64,000 bases of DNA from contig NZ_AUCX01000007.1 in NCBI RefSeq assembly GCF_000429985.1, positions 1 through 64,000 of the forward strand, read 5' to 3'. The notes beneath the pieces are model-generated. The model worked only from the letters and a program-made list of their open reading frames with translations, made no database searches and was not told the DNA's origin. The stretch's first letter is position 1. Each line of letters starts with the position of its first letter. This stretch comes from Maridesulfovibrio bastinii DSM 16055. GTDB taxonomy: Bacteria > Desulfobacterota > Desulfovibrionia > Desulfovibrionales > Desulfovibrionaceae. The translations under genes were made by a program, and so were the position numbers. Positions 9,124 to 17,109 of the stretch are shown here, one piece after another.

Positions 9124-10002
9124 ATGTCAAAAATGAAAACAAATCTTGCCCAGTGGCAATTGCTCCAAGCCGTAGTTGAACTTGGAAGCTATCAGAAAGC
9201 GGCCCAAAAATATCATCGTACTCAATCCTCGGTGAGCTACCAGCTATCAATGCTTCAGGAAGGACTCGATCTTCAATTGCTTGATATTGTCGGTAGGAAA
9301 GCACAGCTCACAGAGGCCGGTAGGGATTTGCTCGCACAGGCCAAAATTTTATTGGATGGAATGTATGCTCTGGAAGCAAAGGCAGAGGCTTTCAGGTGTG
9401 GAGAACGAGCCAGAATTGATCTGGTGGTTGATAGCATTTTCCCAAAAGCTGTATTGTTCAAGTTGCTTGAAGATTTTCATCTTGAACATCCCCAGACACA
9501 GATTCATCTGACAGAGACTTTGAGAAGTGAAAGTCTCAACCAGCTTTCAGAGCATACCGGCGATTTATATTTAATCCACCTCCCTGAATCTTCACAGCAT
9601 CTTGGGAAACTAATTTTAGAGATTCCTTTTATTGCAGTTGCCTGCGAGGGGTACGGACTTTTAGATCTTCCACAACCTCTTCACGAACGTGATCTAGCTC
9701 GTTTTCCATTAATCAGGATTGTAGATAGAAAAACACAGAAAAGTCCTGAAACAGAAACAGCCGAAAACTGGTCATTCACATCAGTTGAATCAGCAATAGA
9801 GGCCGTATTGCACGGTTTCGGTTATGCATGGCTTCCAGAGCCTTACATTCTAAATTATCTGCAAGCTGGTGCTATGCTTAAACTCCCTTTACAAAATGGC
9901 TGCCGCCGGATGACTTCCATCTATCTGGTGCAGGATGCAGCTTTAGAACATGATGCTGTGATGGGGGATCTTATTAATCTGCTTGATAATCTTAGTGTCT
10001 GA
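9124..10002 (+). CDS. LysR-family transcriptional regulator
   Basis: The 292-residue protein has an N-terminal winged HTH (WQLLQAVVELGSYQKAAQKYHRTQSSVSYQLSMLQEGLDLQLL) followed by the linker helix and a periplasmic-binding-like effector domain (residues ~95-290). Size and layout are typical. It is transcribed away from the phenolic acid decarboxylase gene across 107 bases containing a T-N11-A palindrome. The likely role is activation of that gene in response to a phenolic acid, by analogy with divergent LysR arrangements; this is inference. Confidence 0.88.
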   Translation: MSKMKTNLAQWQLLQAVVELGSYQKAAQKYHRTQSSVSYQLSMLQEGLDLQLLDIVGRKAQLTEAGRDLLAQAKILLDGMYALEAKAEAFRCGERARIDLVVDSIFPKAVLFKLLEDFHLEHPQTQIHLTETLRSESLNQLSEHTGDLYLIHLPESSQHLGKLILEIPFIAVACEGYGLLDLPQPLHERDLARFPLIRIVDRKTQKSPETETAENWSFTSVESAIEAVLHGFGYAWLPEPYILNYLQAGAMLKLPLQNGCRRMTSIYLVQDAALEHDAVMGDLINLLDNLSV

Positions 10003-10145
10003 TTTGATATTTAATTATATTGATAATATATTAAATATCATCTATCTAGTAATACGTCTGTTTAAATAATTCAATATTGATTTTGGAACTCTACTGATGT
10101 GTACTTCTTTTAAATTAAGTCTTTTATACCGGAGATTATCAGAGC

Positions 10146-11312
10146 ATGCTTAAGATTTTTGAATGGAGCAACTACCAGAAAAAAATATTCACCATAACCA
10201 TACTGATATTATCAATTACAATTTTTATTCCGCAAAAAGTCACAGCAAAAACTTTCATGGTTGAAAGCTACCAAAAACTCCTAGTTGCTTTGAATGAATC
10301 CGCCCATAATAAGGAAGATGATATCATTAAGGTTTCTGCTGGTATAGATATACCTGCAACAAATGATTTTATTGAAACTGGATTTAGCTTAACCATTAAA
10401 AGTGGATATTCAAATAATTTTAACTTTAGAAGTGCTGTTACTCCAACAGTTGATACTACCGTTACAAAAGGGTGATTTCCCCAAATTCCTGCTCAGAGTA
10501 CTTCCGGTCCTGTCCCTCCTGAAGGAGTTGAGCCGGTTTCTACTGTTGATAAATTTTTTAATAAAGAGGTTGGTGCCACTGAAAAAGTCCTTGGTGTTCC
10601 CGGGTATCTGTGGCGCCATGGCTGCGGTCCAACAGCTTTGGGTATGATTATAGGGTATTACGATCTCATAGGTTTTTCATCTCTTTACAAAGGGAGTGCT
10701 GCTACTCAGACCAGTGATGTTGATCAGGGTATAGCCTCTGAACGGAGCGCATCAGATCCCGGACATTATGAAGACTATAGCCTGCCGATGGATACTTATT
10801 CAGATAATCCCATCCCGGATAAATCTGAAGCTCCGGCAGGGGATGAACATACAAGTGACTGTGTTGCAGATTTTATGCAAACTTCTTTTTCATCCAGAGA
10901 TAACTTTTATGGCTGGAGCTGGAGTACTGATATTTCACCAGCCTTTTTAAAATATGTTCAATATAAAAATTCTTCCTATATTGCTGAAAGTTCAACCTGT
11001 TATATGAGTAACAATTCTTTGAACTGGACCGTCTTGAAAAGAGAAATTGATAACAACCGTCCGATGGTTTTTCTGGTTGATTCCTCAGGTAACGGGTATA
11101 CTGATCACTTTGTGGCTGTGGTCGGATACAGAGAGGGAACAGAATTAGAGTATGGCTGTCTTGATACATGGAGTCCTGCCTCTACCGTCCGGTGGTGTAC
11201 GTTTACCGGCATGTCCTCAGGACATAATTGGGGAGTCTGGGGTGGTTGGAGCTTTTCATTGACCGGGAAAACAAAATTAATGGTACCGCAGAATATGCTG
11301 TTGTTGCAGTAG
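10146..11312 (+). pseudogene. C39-like secreted cysteine peptidase gene with an in-frame TGA
   Basis: One frame runs from ATG 10146 to the stop at 11312 with a single internal TGA at 10473-10475. Before it: a signal-anchor-like segment (IFTITILILSITIFIPQKVTA) and ~75 further residues. After it: a proline-rich linker, the catalytic-Cys motif HGCGPTALGMIIGYYD (Cys codon 10623), the catalytic-His motif DHFVAVVGY and an Asp in CLDTW, the C39-like papain-fold triad. Translation from the internal ATG at 10638 would lose the catalytic Cys, so a separate short gene is unlikely. The best reading is a nonsense-interrupted gene (TGG to TGA would restore Trp) or a sequence error. Full length would be ~388 residues, exported. 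Confidence 0.75.
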
Positions 11313-11483
11313 CAGTCCTGAAATCAGAGTGGTTACGGATTTTTTCTTAATTTTCAAGGAAAGATGTAATTGACTGGTCACTTTCATCACGGATATGAAT
11401 TAGACAAATCTTTGAGAACTCATATCTAAATTTACAGTTTTCGTTATTCAAAGGACGGAAGCTAGCGGTGACGGTTGATTGCT

Positions 11484-12146
11484 ATGAAATTTTTAGATGA
11501 AAACCTTCTGGACCATCTTCAGCGGCCTGAATTTAAGGAACTTTTAGCTTCACTTAAAACGCGAAGTTATCAATCAGGCTCTTTACTCTGTCAGCCGGAT
11601 GGAACCGATAATCAGGTCTTCATCGTGGCTCATGGTCGAGCCAGAGTTTATCTTGGTTATGAAGATAAAGAATTTAATATTGGAATTTTATCCAAAGGTG
11701 ACATTTATTCCACGCATACACGGGCATTTGTGCAGTCGCTCGAAGAAATAGAAATTCTTTCAGCCGATGTAGGAACTTTCCGGCAGAAGATGCTGGATGA
11801 CTCAGAAGTTGCGAAAGCCATGATCGGTGTTCTTGGCAGCATGCTCAAAAACTCGTTCACTATTATTGAAGGTCTTGTTTTTGAAGATGTCAGCAGTCGA
11901 CTGCTTAAACTTTTTGTAAACGAAGCCACAAAGCACGGTTCGCCTTACGAAGAAGGCGGAGTAGTGGTTAAAATTGATCTTTCAGTGGAACAGATAGCCC
12001 TTCTGGTCGGTTCTACACGTCAGACAGTGTCTAAAATCTTAAACGAACTTTTCCAGAAAGGGCTTATTAAAAGACTGGAACGCGGGAAGTATCTGATTCC
12101 TGATATTTCAGAACTCGAATCATTCTCCGGCTTGCGGCATGGGTGA
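11484..12146 (+). CDS. Crp/Fnr-family transcriptional regulator
   Basis: Residues ~10-115 form a cyclic-nucleotide-binding-like beta barrel (CQPDGTDNQVFIVAHGRARVYLGYEDKEFNIGILSKGDIY); residues ~150-215 hold a winged HTH with recognition helix region VGSTRQTVSKILNELFQKGLI. There is no Fnr-type N-terminal cysteine cluster; cysteine is nearly absent, so an Fe-S sensor is unlikely, and heme or small-molecule sensing (CooA/HcpR style) remains possible. Start: ATG 11484 is used; TTG 11475 in frame is an alternative since GGTGA lies just before it. It converges on the CODH/Hcp-like gene with only 18 bases between stops. Confidence 0.85.
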   Translation: MKFLDENLLDHLQRPEFKELLASLKTRSYQSGSLLCQPDGTDNQVFIVAHGRARVYLGYEDKEFNIGILSKGDIYSTHTRAFVQSLEEIEILSADVGTFRQKMLDDSEVAKAMIGVLGSMLKNSFTIIEGLVFEDVSSRLLKLFVNEATKHGSPYEEGGVVVKIDLSVEQIALLVGSTRQTVSKILNELFQKGLIKRLERGKYLIPDISELESFSGLRHG

Positions 12147-12150
12147 TGCC

Positions 12151-12172
12151 TTTCTTAAATGTGTTTAAGAAA
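12151..12172. terminator. Bidirectional hairpin between convergent genes
   Basis: Perfect stem TTTCTTAAA / TTTAAGAAA with a TGTG loop. It overlaps the 3' end of the minus-strand gene and directly follows the regulator stop. Confidence 0.65.
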
Positions 12173-12806
12173 ATGGAGAAAAGCGTCCACCACAGCGATC
12201 ACACCAGTTGATACCTTCTCTCTTGTCATGAATAAAATGGTCGATGCGGTCAGCTGTTTCCAACGGATTTTCTTTAGGTTCAATGGTCTGAAATGGAAAT
12301 TTCAAGGTATGTTCGCAACTGGCGGAAGCAATAATAATTGCCGGTATAGCGGATACGTCCACTGAGGCAAATTGAGCAGTCACATCAAAGAGAGTGGCCA
12401 ATCCTGAATTATCCAGTGGGGAGTTAACAGAAATTACCGGACTAATCCCAATAAAATCACAGAATTCAGCAAGCCCGTCTCCAGCATTTATGAAAAAATC
12501 AGGATCAGATAAAAATTTGCATTCGGACCCTGCTTTTTCTTTATTGAACTGTATAACCAGAAGGTCACGGTTGATAAGTTCCTGAATCAGTGCTGAATGA
12601 GCGTTGCTATCCCAGTCTGTGGAAAGCTTGGCGTCAGCCAGTATAACAAGGCCGCGGACTCTGCCAAGCTGAAATGATTTGAAAAAAATTTCTGTTGATT
12701 CTTTTAGAATTTCCCATTGGCTGTCATTTGAAATTTCAGTAACGCTAATTGATGAAAGATCTTGCTGGTCGCCGTGGAGGTTTGCAGTTTGAACGTTTCT
12801 GTCCAT
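12165..12806 (-). CDS. Stand-alone CODH/Hcp C-terminal-like domain lacking metal ligands
   Basis: The 213-residue protein lines up by eye with the C-terminal Rossmann-like part of CO dehydrogenase (CooS) and hybrid-cluster proteins: LVILADAKLSTDWDSNAHSA matches the GCNNxK...HD segment, LINRDLLVIQFNKEKAG the DVLVxTTGCxA segment, AGDGLAEFCDFIGISPVISV the GLxxVCxxLGIPPVLHM segment, and NSPLDNSGLATLFDV the GSCVDNSR segment. The cysteines that bind the C-cluster or hybrid cluster are replaced in each. A new CxxC (WCDRCGG) sits in the last 12 residues. It is thus unlikely to be a CO or hydroxylamine enzyme. The convergent Crp/Fnr neighbour may be functionally linked. Family assignment rests on visual alignment only. 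Confidence 0.6.
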   Translation of the reverse strand: MDRNVQTANLHGDQQDLSSISVTEISNDSQWEILKESTEIFFKSFQLGRVRGLVILADAKLSTDWDSNAHSALIQELINRDLLVIQFNKEKAGSECKFLSDPDFFINAGDGLAEFCDFIGISPVISVNSPLDNSGLATLFDVTAQFASVDVSAIPAIIIASASCEHTLKFPFQTIEPKENPLETADRIDHFIHDKREGINWCDRCGGRFSPFS

Positions 12807-12979
12807 TTTATTCTCCTGACTGTTTTCTCATTGCTGATGATTTATGGAATTCAGGCTAAACAGGGTGCAGATTGTTGGATGCCTTGAGAGTAATATAGAT
12901 ACGGAGAAAAACTCTGTCTGTCGGCTGGCTGACACATAAACTTGTTTTGTGAAGATAATGTCATCTCAAGGGTATAAAA

Positions 12980-13363
12980 ATGGGAAAAAAATTTAGTGTA
13001 TTCTTTTTAACAATCATTTTATTCTTGGGCCTGCAGCAAGTTGGCAATGCCGGACAAAACTTTCGGTTGCGTATTTTTTTCGGTTTATCACGACCTGATG
13101 GAGGGGCTGTTTCACTAGAGCAATGGCAGTCTTTTCAGGATAAAGAGATAACCAGATTTTTTGACGGCTTTAATGTTGTCGACTCAGTTGGATACTATAA
13201 AGGTAAAGCTGAACGATCTAAAATTGTAACAGTCATTGTCAGTGAAGACGGGATCGGAAAAGCTGAAAAACTCGCAAAACTTTATGCGGTTCGTTTCAGT
13301 CAGGATTCAGTTATGATTGTTAAGGTCCCGGTTTCAGAATGCAGTTTTATTACTGCTGATTAA
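12980..13363 (+). CDS. DUF3574-type periplasmic protein
   Basis: The 127-residue product has a Sec signal peptide (MGKKFSVFFLTIILFLGLQQVGNA) and the DUF3574 pattern RIFFGLSRPDGGAVSLEQWQSFQDKEITRFFDGFNVVDSVGYY. The mature domain of ~100 residues is small and alpha/beta; the biochemical role of this family is not known to me. An AAGGG site lies before the ATG. It is followed by ybaK with a 24-base gap. Confidence 0.8.
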   Translation: MGKKFSVFFLTIILFLGLQQVGNAGQNFRLRIFFGLSRPDGGAVSLEQWQSFQDKEITRFFDGFNVVDSVGYYKGKAERSKIVTVIVSEDGIGKAEKLAKLYAVRFSQDSVMIVKVPVSECSFITAD

Positions 13364-13387
13364 ACTTTAAAATTAAAATAGATAGTT

Positions 13388-13861
13388 ATGACTCCTGCTA
13401 TTAATGTTGCCAAAAAAGCCAAAATAAATTTTCAGATACATGAATACGAGCATGACCCGGATGCAGAATCTTATGGTGAAGAAGCTGCTGCAAAAATGGG
13501 CATTGCCGCGGAAAGAGTTTTTAAAACCTTAGTTGTTGCCCGGGATGAGAAAGAGCTGTTTGTGGCAGTTGTTCCTGTTTCATCCAGACTTGACTTAAAG
13601 GCTTTTGCAAAGGCTTTAGGCCTTAAAAAGGTTGCTATGGCTGATAAAAATATTGTCCATAGAGTTACCGGGTATGTTCTCGGAGGGTGCAGCCCACTCG
13701 GGCAGAAGAAAAGATTGAAAACCGTGATTGATAAGTCCGCACAGGACTATGATTCTATTTTTGTAAGTGCCGGACGCAGAGGGCTGGATATTGAGCTTAA
13801 CCCTGATGATCTTGCAGGATTAACCGGAGCACAGTTCAAAAAGATTACTGTTACAAAATAG
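13388..13861 (+). CDS. ybaK: Cys-tRNA(Pro)/Cys-tRNA(Cys) deacylase YbaK/EbsC
   Basis: The 157-residue protein matches YbaK throughout: TPAINVAKKAKINFQIHEYEHDP, AERVFKTLVVA, LFVAVVPVSSRLDLKAFAKALGLKKVAMAD, GYVLGGCSPLGQKKRLKTVID and the closing FVSAGRRGLDIELNPDDL. The enzyme clears mischarged Cys-tRNA(Pro) after release from prolyl-tRNA synthetase, in the cytoplasm. The residues of the INS-superfamily fold (the lysine in VFKTLV and the GG in GYVLGGCSP) are present. Length is normal. The gene follows the DUF3574 gene; no functional link is evident. Confidence 0.93.
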   Translation: MTPAINVAKKAKINFQIHEYEHDPDAESYGEEAAAKMGIAAERVFKTLVVARDEKELFVAVVPVSSRLDLKAFAKALGLKKVAMADKNIVHRVTGYVLGGCSPLGQKKRLKTVIDKSAQDYDSIFVSAGRRGLDIELNPDDLAGLTGAQFKKITVTK

Positions 13862-13939
13862 GTGGGCTGGCCATCTTGCCTAAGTTGCATCGCAGAGCTG
13901 CGGACCATATTTTGTGACTTGAACAATGCGGCTTCTATT

Positions 13940-14737
13940 TTATGGTAATCTCAGCTTCTTACCTGTTTCTGTACTGATTTTTATATCTATATCTTTAGCA
14001 CTTATAGACAAAATTTTTTCGGAGATTTTAACTTTTTTACCAGTCAAACGCTTAATTGGAATTGTCGTGCTCCATTTCTTTTTCCAGTTTGAAATTGTAT
14101 ACTTGGAAACAGAAAGCCCATGTTTGTGCATGGCAAAAAGGTAAACTGAATTGTTTCCGTCAGTCTTCGCGTAAAAAAAGTTACTGTCCGCTTTACGCTC
14201 AGTTATTTTCTTCCCTGTTGCTACATTGATAAAAGCAACCTGCGCTATTGAAGATTTAATCTTTTTCCAGCCGACTAAACCTGTCTTACGGTCAAAGAAA
14301 ACTGAAGGCAGCGAATGCTCCAGATAAATAGGCTGCTTGTGGTTTCCATCAATTAGTAAAAGCAGGTAGCAACGGTTTGCTTTACCTGCTTTTTTTTGAG
14401 TGTATCCGTAAACAAGAGCTCCTTTTTTATAGGCCCAGACTCGATTTACCTGCATTCTGCCGTTGGCGGCCGTAAGTTGGGAACTCAGGATTTTTTTACC
14501 GGTTTTGATGTCTACTATGCTTATGAAATAAGAATCCTGCAGGTAGCTTTTCAGGCTGTCAGGATTATTAAATTTTTTTATTGTCACGCTTGTCTGCGTA
14601 GAGCTATCCGAAAACTCGGTAACTGCGACAGCATTTTTCTTCCAGATTTCATTAACAGTGGAACCGGATGAATTTTCAGGAAGCGTACACCCGCACAGCA
14701 GTACCAGTGCGAGGCATATATTTATCAGCTTTTTCAT
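13940..14737 (-). CDS. Lipoprotein of unknown function, partner of the caspase-like protein
   Basis: The 265-residue product has a lipobox (ALVLLCGCTLPENSSGS), so it should be membrane-anchored on the periplasmic side. The mature part is beta-rich and lysine-rich with repeated short strands (VDIKTGKKILSS, INVATGKKITERK, STETGKKLRLP), where the TGKK element recurs three times, suggestive of a beta-propeller-like or repeat fold. Its ATG follows immediately the stop of the upstream 683-residue gene (TAA then ATG), so the two are translationally coupled and probably act together. No known family recognised. Confidence 0.75.
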   Translation of the reverse strand: MKKLINICLALVLLCGCTLPENSSGSTVNEIWKKNAVAVTEFSDSSTQTSVTIKKFNNPDSLKSYLQDSYFISIVDIKTGKKILSSQLTAANGRMQVNRVWAYKKGALVYGYTQKKAGKANRCYLLLLIDGNHKQPIYLEHSLPSVFFDRKTGLVGWKKIKSSIAQVAFINVATGKKITERKADSNFFYAKTDGNNSVYLFAMHKHGLSVSKYTISNWKKKWSTTIPIKRLTGKKVKISEKILSISAKDIDIKISTETGKKLRLP

Positions 14738-16786
14738 TTAATCAACTCTGCTGAAAGCTTCGGAGATTTCTTTATCAGGATGTATTTCCCCTGAATAAGC
14801 GTCAACAAATACATTCTTAAGCTTATTGTTCTCCTTGAACCTGAAACGCCATGTCGGCAGGTACGTTTTTACTTCACTATCATTCTGGAGCCCATAATAA
14901 CAAAGTTCCGCTTCTTCCAAGGTAGGGCTGCCAGCATTTTTTGCTTTAACGTCTGTTTCTGATTTTAAACCTGTCAGAGCATAATCAAGAGCAGCTGATG
15001 CCGCTAAAATCTTCTCATTCTCCGGTGTAATGTCAGAAGTTTCGGCAATGGATACATATTCATGCCAGTTTCCCTTTAATTTGATGACCTCGTTACCGCT
15101 TATTGTTGCCGCAAGCATATCGCCTACCACCGGTATTCCATTTATGTAATGCGTGTATTTAAAAGTTCTGGCAATATCCACTATCTCATCAGACCTTAAT
15201 GCGTAATTGTCCTGCCATGTAAAATCCTGCATTTTCAGGCTGCCACTCTGCGGCCCGTATGCATCATCAGGCAAAGGACCGAATGAACCTGTTAATGCTG
15301 CTTCTGCTTTTGCCAGAGCCGTGAATTCGTCTTGATTTTTGTTGGCAATTTTTTCACCGCTGTTAAGTATGACCATTCCGCATTTGAGTTTTGTCTGCTG
15401 ATAGTTGTCAGGATAAGTGGAGAATTTCTTCTGTTTTAATATTACTGATTTTATATTTTTATAATCAAAAGAATCTAGATTCACTTTACTTGCAACAGAA
15501 GTTCCATCTGCTGTTTCTATGATTATATCATCTTTAGATTTATCTATGAATGAAGCTAGATTGTACCAGTAATATCTGTACCGGCTGGTGCTGGAGTCCT
15601 GAGTAAGAACTTTCAAGGTGTCGTCGATATTTTCAACATGCGCGACCATTGCACATGGTTCGTCTGAAGATCCTGAAGTCATGGCATTAAAAAATGCGTT
15701 AAGATATGTTTCCGGAGATTCAGATGATCCTAAACGGGAGAAGAAAGAATCAATTTCTACTGACAGGTCGGCTGATACCGGCTCATAAAATCCAAGCAGA
15801 CCGTGAACTGGATGTATTGTTCCTTTTAAAACACCCATCCAGTTTTCAAGTCCGGTATCATCCTGATCAAGAGTACTGCATGCATTTATAAAGACCCACT
15901 CAATATCACTGTTCATATCCTGATCGGTATTTATTTCTGATGGCCGTATGATTATATCCTCTCCCCAGGGTGAATCGTTATCGACCAGTCTTCCATCGTG
16001 ATCGCCGTGACTGGTAAAATGCAGAAAATCAGCTTCTCCGTTGGCATCAGTATTGTCTCCTGCTTCTTTGATGAAGTTTCGCATAATAATATGGTCTGGA
16101 TTAGCTTCATTCCCAGCTGAATTACTGAATTCCTGATACCCTGCATTTACCCAGTTCAGCTCAGACATATTATTTTTTACTCTGGTTGCATCAGAAAAGA
16201 AGATACTAATGCCGCACGAAGCGAATTCCCCTTTGTCCAGCATAATTGATTTTGAGGCGACAACGCCTTCTCCGGCTGCGCTGATTGTTGTGGTCAGTGT
16301 ATCTTCATCTCTGAATTTTATGGTGTCAAAAGAGCTTCCCATGGAATCCTTATCAGAAAGCCTTATGGGACGAGGATTTCTGTAAAGCCCTGGAGTACTG
16401 CTTTCAACCATATAAAAAGCAATCTGCGATGTTGAGTTTGAGCCTTTTACTCTTGCAAAATAATAATTTGTTTTGCCGGGTTTCCCCCTGAATTCAAAAT
16501 TAACTCCATCATTTGAGGCTAAAACATACTTTGGTGATGCCGGGCGCAGAGGAGCTTCTTTGTAATCGGTCAATTCCAGCTGATAGTCGTTTAAGTAGTA
16601 GTTAAGATTAGTATCTTCATTAAGTAGAAGGTTTACTATGGCTATAGGGAATTTATCCGCTGCCATGGCCACTGCGGTACATGTTTTGATGGAGAAAAAC
16701 ACGACTGCAATAATAAGCAGAGTTAATTTTGTTGAAGGCGGCAATACTTTTGGGGAGTTTTTTTTAGAAAATTTGATTTGATCCAT
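14738..16786 (-). CDS. Exported caspase-like (clan CD) protein, DUF6345-like, with PepSY-like C-terminus
   Basis: The 682-residue protein has an N-terminal hydrophobic segment (LTLLIIAVVFFSIKTCTAVAMA) and a signal-cleavage-like AMAA. Around residues 255-262 it reads DFLHFTSHGDHDG, and near 300-305 WVFINACSTL. A His-Gly after a hydrophobic strand and an Ala-Cys after a second strand are the catalytic dyad layout of clan CD peptidases (caspase, gingipain, separase). The arrangement resembles DUF6345 proteins. Residues ~500-680 look PepSY-like (TPENEKILAASAALDYAL ... NVFVDAYSGEIHPD). Start ATG 16786 is preferred over GTG 16795. Coupled to the following lipoprotein gene. Peptidase activity is an inference from motif pairing. 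Confidence 0.65.
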   Translation of the reverse strand: MDQIKFSKKNSPKVLPPSTKLTLLIIAVVFFSIKTCTAVAMAADKFPIAIVNLLLNEDTNLNYYLNDYQLELTDYKEAPLRPASPKYVLASNDGVNFEFRGKPGKTNYYFARVKGSNSTSQIAFYMVESSTPGLYRNPRPIRLSDKDSMGSSFDTIKFRDEDTLTTTISAAGEGVVASKSIMLDKGEFASCGISIFFSDATRVKNNMSELNWVNAGYQEFSNSAGNEANPDHIIMRNFIKEAGDNTDANGEADFLHFTSHGDHDGRLVDNDSPWGEDIIIRPSEINTDQDMNSDIEWVFINACSTLDQDDTGLENWMGVLKGTIHPVHGLLGFYEPVSADLSVEIDSFFSRLGSSESPETYLNAFFNAMTSGSSDEPCAMVAHVENIDDTLKVLTQDSSTSRYRYYWYNLASFIDKSKDDIIIETADGTSVASKVNLDSFDYKNIKSVILKQKKFSTYPDNYQQTKLKCGMVILNSGEKIANKNQDEFTALAKAEAALTGSFGPLPDDAYGPQSGSLKMQDFTWQDNYALRSDEIVDIARTFKYTHYINGIPVVGDMLAATISGNEVIKLKGNWHEYVSIAETSDITPENEKILAASAALDYALTGLKSETDVKAKNAGSPTLEEAELCYYGLQNDSEVKTYLPTWRFRFKENNKLKNVFVDAYSGEIHPDKEISEAFSRVD

Positions 16787-16795
16787 TTTTGACAC

Positions 16796-17109
16796 TTTCT
16801 TATGTGGTTACTGGGACAATGACTTATAATTTTAGCTCTGTTTTAAGAGTCGCCGTGTATTCTATCTGCGCTGAATATAAAATTAAAAATTCAGTCAAAT
16901 ATCAACAGTGAAAAAAATCAGCACGTTAACATTAAAAAAGCTGCTTTGTTTTTTATTGAATTAGTTTGACAATACCTTATCTGCCATGTTCCAACCAGTA
17001 TAATTTTAATTTTAAATGTCCCCATATATTCTGTTTACGGACAAAAGATAACTTATCTCATAATGATCATGTCTGATTTTGTAACTGAATCCTCAAAGGG
17101 TATTTCATA
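16796..17109. promoter_or_regulatory. Divergent intergenic region
   Basis: This 300-base AT-rich region separates two divergent genes and must contain both promoters. No palindrome, terminator or small ORF that I can support was found. Confidence 0.4.

Noticed and set aside
10473-10475. Selenocysteine codon
   Set aside because: No redox-type context and only a weak downstream hairpin; a nonsense change or sequence error is simpler.
12165-12806. Functional carbon monoxide dehydrogenase or hydroxylamine reductase
   Set aside because: All cluster-binding cysteines of the aligned segments are replaced and the protein has only the C-terminal domain.
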